DNA from: Lobulomyces angularis
Lineage: Eukaryota; Chytridiomycota; Chytridiomycetes; Lobulomycetales; Lobulomycetaceae
NCBI GenBank assembly: GCA_027604685.1
Contig: JADHYX010000365.1
Coordinates: 1,675-22,114 of the forward strand
Direction of reading: 5' to 3'
DNA length: 20,440 nt
Every line of letters begins with the position of its first letter. The first letter of the stretch is position 1. The notes below the pieces were generated by a model that was not told the DNA's origin, made no database searches, and saw only the letters and a list, made by a program, of their open reading frames with translations. A program made the translations under genes and the position numbers. Positions 1 through 8,324 of this stretch are shown piece by piece.

Positions 1-33
1 AAAAAAAAAAAAAAATTTTCATTGTTTCTTATT

Positions 34-825
34 TTAAATAAACAATAAGAAAGATAAAAAAAATGCCGAAACCAAAATCTTTTCTGAACCACTTTTTGCT
101 TGACCTGTAGCGACTAATGAGGTAGTAGTTTTTGTAGGAGCTGCAGCGAATGGATTAAATATCGAGACTACATATAAAATAAAAAAAAATAAAAAAAAAA
201 AATTAAATATAATAAAATGTTAGCTTCTTCATACTGGAGCCTGGTAATGTGTTATTAAAAGTAGGGATTGGTGGAATGGTAGGAATTGGTGGAATGGTAG
301 GCATTGAAAGCGATATGGAAGTTGGAATCGAACTAACTAAAAAAAAAATAAAATAAATTTTTTGTTGTAAAATAAATATGTAAAAATAATTAATAAAAAA
401 ATAAAATTGTGAAAATAATTTATTTAAATTTATTGTTTTTATTGATAAAAATAAAAGTTTACAATTTTCTTTCAAAGTAGAAAAGACACTTGAAAAGGTT
501 GCAGCAACTTCAGAAAAAGGAGATGCAACTTCAGTAGCTAATGAAAAAAAAAAAAAAAAATGTAAATATATATTATTATTTATTTTTTTTACCCATAGCA
601 GAAGAAAAGCTACCAGAAAATTCAGACATTTCAGTTTCAACTTAAAAAAAGAAAAAAACAAAGAATAAATAATTACAAAAGTTTTGAAAATAAATACATG
701 CTACATCAGCAGTTGTTTCTTGAGCTGAAGCAAGTGTAATGAAAGATAGTACGAATACAACAGCTTTTAAGAGGTTTAATTTTATTTTTTTTTTTATCTT
801 TTTTTACTCCTATTTAAAACCATTT
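34..825 (-). CDS. GPI-anchored small secreted protein (start unresolved)
   Basis: Five exons can be joined: 779(or further upstream)-698, 640-593, 537-463, 336-235, 167-34, with GT...AG introns of 55-126 nt. From position 779 they give 146 codons plus stop, in frame. The first exon encodes a typical signal peptide (LNLLKAVVFVLSFITLASA, then QETTADVA). The middle is Ser/Thr/Pro-rich and contains a PTIPPIP duplication. The C-terminus is a textbook GPI-attachment signal: small residues (GQAKSGSEK) followed by a hydrophobic tail ending FLLFI-stop. It is probably a plasma-membrane or cell-wall protein. No enzymatic domain is seen. The start is a problem: the in-frame sequence upstream of 779 has no ATG before a stop. 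An ATG at 823-825 would connect only through a 23-nt intron (GTTTTA...AAAAAG, 822-800), or if a poly-A length is wrong. Family not recognised. Confidence 0.6.
258..302 (-). repeat. 18-bp tandem repeat encoding TIPPIP units
   Basis: The + strand shows an 18-bp unit (ggtggaatggtaggaatt and close variants) about two and a half times. On the minus strand it encodes the PTIPPIPTIPPIP stretch of the GPI-anchored protein. Such short in-frame coding repeats are typical sites of length variation in fungal surface proteins; variation here is inference. Confidence 0.6.
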
Positions 826-834
826 TTGATAAAA

Positions 835-1369
835 TTATTTTTTTGGAGACTAAGAAAAAAAAAAAAAACTTTAAAAATTTTTCTCAATCCTTTCAATTTT
901 AATTCTTTCTAAAAATCGCTTCCTTTTTTTTTTCTTTTCTTTTATCATTTTTATCTATTTTTTTTTTTCTTTTTTTTTTTCTTTTGTCACTTTTATCTAT
1001 TTTTATTTTTTTTAATTTTTTCAATTGAATTTAATAATAAAATTTTTAAAAAAAAAAATTAAAAAATTAAAAAAAAAAAAAATAAATTTAAAAGAAGTTT
1101 TTTGTAACGAAATTTTTTAAAAAAAAAGGAAGAAAAAAAAAATTTTGTTTTATTTTATATTTTTTTTTATGTTCAACTGTACCAAAAATACATAAAAACT
1201 ATTTAAATGCTAAAAAAAAAATTAAAATAAAAAAAATAAAATACAAAAATACTATATAAGTTGTAATTAAAAAAAAAAAAAAAAAAAAAATTATTATTCT
1301 TTTAAATTTAATTTTTTCTATCTAAATAAACCTTTTAAAAAAAAAAAAATATATATAAAAAATTTTGCA
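835..1369. other. Intergenic AT/pyrimidine-rich spacer, no gene seen
   Basis: This stretch holds long T and A runs, a pyrimidine-rich block around 905-1020 in which a 'tttatctatttt' segment recurs, and a run of about 20 A near 1268-1290. No exon with plausible codon content was found on either strand. It separates the 3' end of the coiled-coil gene from the 5' end of the GPI-protein gene, both on the minus strand, so the promoter of the latter should lie here. No specific motif was identified. Confidence 0.6.
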
Positions 1370-3699
1370 TCAGTAATTAAATGAAACTGTGGACTCATCA
1401 ACATCAGGACACTGCACTTTGGGTAAAGCAAATTTTTTAATTTCTTTAGTTTTATTGGAATAATTTCCTTGAACATAACTTTTTCGCGTATTTTCATATT
1501 TTTCACCAATTACACTTTCATCCAGGTAACCGCTTGACGTCGCTCTGCTAACCTCACTTAAATTGGATATCGAGGACTTCGCATTAATACTTTGTTTAAG
1601 AACAGTGACGTTTTTTATTTCAATGCTTCTTCCACTTGAATTTTGTCTACAAGAATTGCTATTCAATATTGTGCTAGCAGATGATGCTGCAAGCTGTTGG
1701 CTTCGAAAGGCTGTTTCCCTACTGTTGCCAAGATTTTTTGAAGTATTATTTGAAGATTTTCTCCGCTGCTCTATACTTTCATCATCCTGCCTATTATATC
1801 TACTATTAGAAATATCATCAGTTTTGCTGCTGATGGATTTTTTGGAAACAAACAAAGTGCTTGATGATTGAGATACCATAGGTCCCTTCCTTGTGTTTTG
1901 TGAATTATTGGAGTGATAACTCGACGCGCTGCGTGCGTTAGATATAGTAGACCGGTTACCAAAACCGTTATTACTATTGCTTTCACCAGAAAAATTTGAG
2001 TTTTGGGATATTGTCGATCTTGTTTGACGAGACGGTGAAGAATTTACCCTCTTTACTGGTGTAGCATAATGCAAATCATCATATTCAGAGTGATTTGAAT
2101 TGACTGACGAACTTCTTGAATGATTCTTAATTGTAGACGCTAAAATTTTTGGGACGGTTTTTGGTTCAGTATAATTAGGGGTTCGTGGAGGGGTTCTTCG
2201 ACTCTGACTGCTACTTTCCCTAAAAGATGATTCAGACCTAATACTAACATTGGAACTGGTAGAATCATTTCTGGTCATTGCAATTTCTACTCTGGTATTT
2301 TTTTCTCCATCAAAAATTTCGGTCTTTTCACTATTAAATATTGTATTAGTCTTTAATGCTTTAGCACTGATAGCTCCTAAATGTTGACTTGAAACTTCCT
2401 CTTCTAAAAATTCAACGAGTTGTTGAAACATACTTTCAGGTATTTCAACCATCACCTCCGAGTTTTCTTCATTTTTTTTTGGAACTGGGTTTAAAACTTC
2501 TTCTCTTTTTTCAAAAATTTCAGTAGATCGTTCACTTTGTAAAACTGAAGTGGAGTTTCTTTTTTGGGTATGTTGCTTTTCAATCTTGCTTTTATATAAA
2601 CTTGATTTCAAATCTTTTTCAGATCTTCGCTTCATTAAAACTGAACTCATCCTGTCCTGCAATCTCTTTATTATAATAGGATCCAAAGGATCGCTGTTAG
2701 ATTTATCCAGTAACCTACTTTTTAAAACTACAGGTGGAATTAAAAAAAGCATTAAAAAAAAAAATTTTTTTTTTCATTGATTTTTAATTTCTACCTTCAG
2801 CATCAACTTCTTTCTTTGAAACTTCAGCTTCTATGGCTCTTTTTGATTCTTCTATTAAATTTTGAACTTTTAAACAAATTCTTGAAAATGTCTTGTCTTC
2901 ATCTAATTCACTTTCAATAATATTTTTTGTAGAATGATTATCAGAACCTAATAAAACTTCATTTTGGATTTTCAAAATTTTAATGGAATCCTAAGAAAAA
3001 GAAAAAAAAAATTAAAGTAAAAAAAAAAAAAAATATATATGGATTCTTATATTTAATTTTTATATTTTGTTTACATCGATAGTGCCAGCACTAGTAGAGT
3101 TACTTTCTTTTGCTTCAGAGAGATCTTTTCTCATTTGTTCAATTTTTTGAGCTTGTTGCCTGATGGTATTTTCCAAAGAAATGTTTACAGCATTTAAAGA
3201 AGCATTTGATATTTCCAAATCCAATATCTATAAACACAACAAAAAAGGAAGAAAAAAAAATTTAAAAATTTAGAGATTAACAAAAAAAAAATAAAAAGTA
3301 AAACCATAAAAAAAAAAAAAATAAGGAATAAAAAAAAAAAAAAACCTTTCTTCCAACTCTTTCATTAGCATTAGTTTCAGCATTGTCCAATAAAAATTTA
3401 CAGTTTTTGCAATCATCATTATTGCCAACATTAGTTGAGGAGTTAGAAATTTGAGAGGTAGTAGTTGACAAGAAACTTTTTCTGTTAGTTCTAGAATTTG
3501 ATATCTCATTGTCAAAGAAAGCAGAATCATGCTTCTTACTTTCACTTAACACACCAAGAGAGTTTCTTTTTTTGGTAGCTTCGTCATTAGAGTATACTTG
3601 TGAAAGCCTTTTATTAGTGTTGAGCTGCTGTTGCTTTAGCATTGAAGGTTGAACGCTAATTGTAGGTGTGTCGTTGGTAGCAAACAAGGACTTCCACAT
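1370..3699 (-). CDS. Serine-rich coiled-coil protein, 686 aa, unknown function
   Basis: Four exons: 3699-3346, 3227-3075, 2990-2795, 2727-1370, in frame (2061 nt). The start is ATG at 3699 (MWKSLFATNDTP); no upstream in-frame extension was found. Residues 1-95 are polar and Ser/Asn-rich. A CKNC pair (C97, C100) precedes a helical heptad-like region over roughly 101-235 (for example IRQQAQKIEQMRKDLSEAKE), predicted coiled coil. The C-terminal 450 residues are low-complexity, Ser/Asn/Arg-rich and probably disordered. They carry proline-directed sites (TPPRTP at about 413-418) and several R/K-x-x-S sites. This is the composition of cytoskeletal, polarity or septation scaffolds regulated by kinases, but no family is recognised and no function is assigned. 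The first intron is unusually T-rich (118 nt). Confidence 0.75.
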
Positions 3700-3772
3700 A
3701 GTAAAGAAGATGAAGTTTGTTTGCTAAAAAAAAAATTAATTTTTTAATCAATTTTTGATTTTTTTTTTTTTA

Positions 3773-3974
3773 ATGGATTCAGTTCTTCGCGGCTTTGAGG
3801 GGAAGAGTCTTTTTTTATGGTGACACTGAAATAATCGACAAATGCTGTATTGATTCAACTACTATTTTCAATTATAATATGTTGAGATGAACAAGATCTG
3901 CAGTTGAAATAACACCAGAACACTTGATGGAAAAGTATATGGTATTCTTATATGGATTATGGGAGCACCGATAA
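3773..3974 (+). pseudogene. Decayed coding remnant, family unknown
   Basis: From an ATG at 3773 a protein-like reading (MDSVLRGFEGKS) runs into a 7-T homopolymer. It continues as coding-like sequence only after a one-base frame change (FYGDTEIIDKCCIDSTTIFN). That second frame meets an in-frame TGA at 3888-3890, then goes on with protein-like residues (VEITPEHLMEKYMVFLYG, LWEHR) to TAA at 3972-3974. Less AT-rich, balanced amino-acid content interrupted by one frameshift and one stop suggests a broken gene or transposon fragment. It lies just upstream of the minus-strand gene starting at 3699. The parent family was not recognised, and chance cannot be excluded for so short a stretch. Confidence 0.35.
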
Positions 3975-4260
3975 ATTTTGAGATATATATTTTTATTACT
4001 AATAGATGGTTAAAGATTTTTAAGAAGTGTTTTAGTATAATTTTACACTAGTGATTGGTATTGCGCGTTTTGTTGCCATTTTTAAAGTTCTCCTTGTTAA
4101 CTGAAATATTAATATGTTTTCATAGTTATTATATTTAGTATTCTAAAGTGTATTTTTTTTTATTTATAATATTCTATAAAACTTTTTCTAGATATATGCT
4201 CTAAAAATGTATAATCAATTTATCTTTACATATTAAAAAAAAAAAAAGATAAATTACTTT
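3975..4260. other. Intergenic AT-rich sequence
   Basis: No exon was recognised. With 3700-3772 and the remnant at 3773-3974, it makes up the spacer between the coiled-coil gene and the single-pass membrane-protein gene, both on the minus strand. It should contain the 3' end of the latter and the promoter of the former. Confidence 0.5.
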
Positions 4261-5668
4261 TTACGCATCATCATCTATAGTCTCCCCCTCATTTGGAGTT
4301 GGATTTGCAACATAAAATTTCGTGCTCTGTTTTTCTTCATCTCTTGGATCATATTCTTGTGGAAAGTACTGTGGATTATAACTACGCGCAATATTTGGAT
4401 TATAACTTTGCTCATAAGAGTAAACGAAATTTTGGTTAACAGGATATGGAATATTTGATACAAAAACTGGATTTCGGTGTGTTGTGGTGTGAGGCATATA
4501 ACCATATTGCTCCTGCATCGCATATTGTTGTTGTAATGATAAAAGAGAATGTCTCTGCATTTCGAAATAGTTTTCATTTGGTATAGGAGCTAAAATAAAA
4601 AATAAAAAAATTTTCAACTTGTAAAAAAATGTTACATGAATTTCTGTTTAAAGTTTCTTGATTACACAATGTATGGTTATTAACTAAGCTGGGGGTGTTC
4701 ATTATTGTTACACCACGCATTGGTGGTGAAAAAGTTGGCCCTGTGGGTGCTCTACTTAGTGTATTTCCGTTTAAGTTTAGTGGATCACCGCGATTTAAAC
4801 TGTTAAGATTGGATATAAAACTTGGCGGTCTAGCCAACGGTCTGTTTATTGGTGAAATTTTCCGCAGTGAATCACCATGTTTAGATTCAGTCAATCTTTT
4901 GTTCTTCTTCTTTTTTTGCAATCTCATTCTAAACAGTAGTAAAATTACAACTGAGAGCAAAACAAAAGAAAACATAATGCCAACGATTAAAACAGAACTA
5001 GAGTTCTGAGAATTCTTGTCTAATTTCGCTGCATCATTTAAAATTGAAGATTCAGTAGAACTTGGGAGGGGAGTTACGGTAACAGTCTCACGTTCATCTT
5101 TTGTAGAAATAATTGTAGACTCTGATTTTTCTTCAGATATTGGAGGAGGTGTTGCTACACGAAAAAAAAATAAAAATAAATATTAAATTAAATAAAAATT
5201 TTCTATTTAAGATTAAATAACTTTATCATGTTTCTTTGAATACATTTTATGAATTTTTTATTTTTTGTAAAATGAACAGAATTATTTGTTAAGTTGTTTA
5301 AAACTTACAAGAAAATCGTGCATAAGAGCAAAAAGCCGGAGCAAATCTTTGACTACAACCACTCAATTTACTGTCAGTGCAAGTTCTAAATGAAGTGTTT
5401 AGCAGAATTAAAAAAAGTTAGTTTCATACAGAGCGTCAATGTAGATGGGTTGACGAACGACACCATCGCAGGTGCAGGTACATGCACCAATGTTGTTAGC
5501 AGACATTGTTTGTAGTGTATTGACTTCTTCAGTGCTGCAATAACTTTGTTTTAGATAAAAAAGAATTTGTTAAATATGGCTCAACAAGCCCTTTTTTATT
5601 CAGCAAAATTTTTTTAAAAAAAATACAATAAGGAATCAAACTTAAACCAACCTTGTTGAATTCTGCAT
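4261..5668 (-). CDS. Single-pass membrane protein with Cys-rich ectodomain, 351 aa
   Basis: Five exons: 5668-5652, 5543-5430, 5385-5309, 5154-4636, 4589-4261, in frame (1056 nt). Residues ~7-69 are Cys-rich (YCSTEEVN, GACTCTCDG, LTCTDSKLSGCSQ, AFCSYA), like a small disulfide-bonded extracellular domain. A Ser/Thr/Pro-rich stalk (70-122) follows. One strong transmembrane helix spans about 123-144, followed at once by a basic stop-transfer stretch (RMRLQKKKKNKR). The ~200-residue tail is low-complexity, with Pro/Asn-rich and Gln/Tyr-rich parts and an acidic end (ETIDDDA). The layout resembles fungal wall or surface sensors (stalk, one helix, long cytoplasmic tail), but no named family is recognised. 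The first 17-nt exon (MQNST) is the weak part: no signal peptide was found, and the real first exon may differ. Confidence 0.65.
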
Positions 5669-5754
5669 TTCCGATCGATTACTAGTGAAAAAGTTTAATT
5701 TTATAAAGTTTAATTTTATTTGCTAAAGAACTTTTTTTGTACAATTGCCAACGA

Positions 5755-5784
5755 GAAACAACAAAGCTTGTATATTGTTGTTTC
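5755..5784. repeat. Perfect 10-bp inverted repeat (hairpin)
   Basis: GAAACAACAA and its exact reverse complement TTGTTGTTTC are separated by 10 bases (AGCTTGTATA). It lies in the divergent intergenic region. It could be a structural element, a footprint of a mobile element, or chance. Confidence 0.5.
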
Positions 5785-5933
5785 AAAAAAAAAATTGTAA
5801 ATCTAAAATTGATTCTCAAATTATCCAGTTTGATAATCTGAGAAAGTTATGTTGCGCTCTTTAATTTTACCGCTTTAATCATTCTACCCTTTAGGAAGCT
5901 GCACTGAAAAACTGCTCTGTCTTAGTTGGCCGC

Positions 5934-5955
5934 TTTTGACATCATTTTGACATCA
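5934..5955. promoter_or_regulatory. Tandem 11-bp duplication with CRE-like TGACATCA
   Basis: TTTTGACATCA occurs twice head to tail with no gap. The core TGACATCA differs by one base from the palindromic bZIP/CRE site TGACGTCA. It sits about 270 bp from the membrane-protein start and 450 bp from the L2HGDH-like start. Use as a regulatory site is inference. Confidence 0.25.
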
Positions 5956-6404
5956 TATTAACGCTAAAATAAAAAGAGCTACAATAAAAATGAAAAAATT
6001 TGTTCAATACTATAGTATTCCTCACTCTCTTAGTATACCGCTCTTAATAAAAAATTCCCTTGATTTATAATGGGGATTGTGTAATTATTCTTTGCTATTA
6101 TTCCTTTAAACAACTCTTTTACTAATAATGATATGCACAAAAACTATGAATATTATCTTCAAAATAAAATTTTTTTGAAATGTATTAAAACTATTTTGAA
6201 TTTATTATAATAGTATAGGTTTACATAACACCACAAATGATTTAATTAACCATTTTAATGGTAGCGAAAACTAACCAGGTATTTTTAGATCTTTGGAATC
6301 TGATACCACTCAATATTGATTCAACAATGGACTTTTGATTTAAAGCAGCAACACACAATCACTATTTTTTTCCCAAAAAAAATTTTTTTATTCATTTTAA
6401 TATT

Positions 6405-8099
6405 ATGAAACCTATTGTTACAGGTAAGTTCACTTTTATTTCTATTATTTAAAAAAATGTATTTAAATATATTCAATACAGTTATTGGGGGAGGAGTTGT
6501 TGGTTTGGCTACTGCTTACAAACTTTCTTTAAGTAACAACTTCAAGATAATACTTTTAGAAAAGAATAAGTTTTTAGCCACCGAAACCAGTGCTAGAAAT
6601 AGTCAAGTAATCCATGCTGGTATTGTATGTTTTTTAGAATTTATTCATCTTTTCTCAAATATTTACGATATTTCTCAAGTTATAAAAATTGAAAATTAAA
6701 AATTATCTTTTTATTATACCACCCTCACTCTTCTATTTAACTATCAATTTTAATTTTTAGTATTATCCAAACAATTACTTGAAAACAAAGCTTTGTGTTA
6801 AAGGTATATATTAAAACTTTGCGTAGTGTTTAACACTTTTGCATCGTTACAATCTCACATGTTCAAAAAGGCAATAGAATGCTCTACAGCTTTTGCAATA
6901 AGTATAATGTAGGATATAATAAGATTGGAAAATTTATTATTGCGAACAACGATCATCAAGTTCAGTATCTGCTAGACTTGAAAGAGAAGGTATATTTCCC
7001 AATTGATTACTCAAAAAAAATTCTTTTTTTAATTTCCTTTTATTGCACATAACGAAGATAAATGATCTTTAATTAATATATATTTGGAATTTTTTTATTA
7101 AGCATAAAATTTTTTTTTTTATGAATAATAGAAAAGTGATTTCGAAATACCATTAGAATTTATTACCCAAAAAAAGGTATTACTTCTGGAACCCAACCTA
7201 GTGAACACTAAATTGGCCTTAAGTTCACCATCAACAGGTATTCTTGATGTACATGAGTACTGTCAAGCGTTAGAGGTAGTTATGTAAAATTAACTTCAGA
7301 ATAAATAAAATTTACATAAAATTTTTAGGGGCTAATAAGAAATAATGGAGAGGAAATTGTTACAAATACAACGGTGAAAAATATAAAAAAATCTGAAAAT
7401 GGATATGAGGTGGACACTGGAGAATTTCGATATCACTCTGATATTGTAATCAATTCTGCTGGTTTGCAAGCCATAAATGTTTCTAATTTACTTTTCAATC
7501 TCGGTTTAAAGTATCATTATTGTAAAGGATATTACATGAAGTTAGTTTTATAAAGAAAATTTGTTTTTTAATTACTTAAAAAAAAAAAATTAGGCTAAAT
7601 TCATCAAAAAAATTGGTTTCAAGATTAATATACCCCTGTCCTACAGTTCCAGCAAATGCAAATTTAAATTCACTAGGTATTCATTGCACCCTTGATTTAA
7701 ACAGAAATCTAAAGTTTGGACCTGATTTAAATTACATGAAAGAGGGAGAAGAATTAAATTATAGTTTGGATGAAAATAGTTTTACTTCAGAGAAGAAGAT
7801 TAAATTTTATGAGGAAATTGTTCAATATTTACCACAAGTTAAAGTAGATGAATTAGTTGTTGATTATTGCGGAATTCGGCCAAAATTAAGTTCCGCTACT
7901 GAATTTGTAAAGGATTTTTACATAGCCGATGAAAGTAAAAACGGATTTAAAAATTTTATTAATTTAATTGGAATCGAGAGTCCAGGTTTTTGATACATTT
8001 TAAATTATTGCTAAAAATTTTTTTTTGTTTTCTTTAGGGATCACCGCTTCGCTGGCAATAGCAGAAATGGTAGAGAGTATAATAAAAGAAAATAACTAG
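6405..8099 (+). CDS. L-2-hydroxyglutarate dehydrogenase-like FAD oxidoreductase
   Basis: Eight exons: 6405-6423, 6482-6624, 6761-6803, 6871-6989, 7132-7275, 7329-7540, 7594-7985, 8038-8099, giving 377 aa in frame. The family oxidises L-2-hydroxyglutarate to 2-oxoglutarate with FAD, repairing a side product of central metabolism, usually in mitochondria. The N-terminus is an FAD Rossmann motif (VIGGGVVGLATAY, GxGxxG at residues 9-14). It is followed by the family's NSxVIHxGI segment (NSQVIHAGI, His51), YYPNNYLKTKLCVKG, an SPSTGILDV segment like the family's SPxTGIVD, and near the C-terminus YCGIRPKLS and SPGITASLAIAEMV. Length is slightly below bacterial LhgO (about 400-420) and human L2HGDH (463). 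The Rossmann motif begins seven residues from Met1, so no mitochondrial presequence is visible; location may be cytosolic, or an upstream exon may be missed. A DAO-family relative is the main alternative. AATAAA occurs at about 8171, downstream of the stop. Confidence 0.85.
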
Positions 8100-8324
8100 A
8101 GAAAATTTTATTTTTTATTTAGTAGTAAATTTCAGTGTAATAATTTTTTTTCAAATGCGAATATTTTATAAATAAATTTAGAGTTATTGCCAAAAGAATT
8201 GAAATATCAACGATTTAGAAAAAAAAAAAGTTTCCAATAAAATAAAGATTTTACAATATATAATATTTAATTTAATTACTTTTTTTATAGAAATATTACA
8301 CTAATAAATATAAAAAATGAAATG
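8100..8324. other. Convergent 3' intergenic spacer
   Basis: These 225 bases separate the 3' ends of the plus-strand oxidoreductase and the minus-strand repeat protein. AATAAA-like signals occur at about 8171 and 8237, but in DNA this AT-rich they are weak evidence. No gene seen. Confidence 0.5.

Larger units (their letters stand above)
5669..6404. other. Divergent intergenic region between membrane protein and L2HGDH-like gene
   Basis: The 736-bp spacer separates two divergently transcribed genes, so it should carry both promoters. It contains a perfect hairpin (5755-5784) and an 11-bp tandem duplication (5934-5955). I found no plausible upstream signal-peptide exon for the minus-strand gene here: ATGs on that strand run into stops within a few codons. 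Confidence 0.55.

Noticed and set aside
203..661. Single 152-codon minus-strand frame with Phe-rich stretches
   Set aside because: The Phe/Lys/Asn runs are translated introns; splicing gives the GPI-anchored protein instead.
3270..3545. Minus-strand frame rich in Phe/Leu/Met resembling a membrane protein
   Set aside because: It overlaps exon 1 and intron 1 of the coiled-coil gene in another frame; the hydrophobic end is the poly-T intron.
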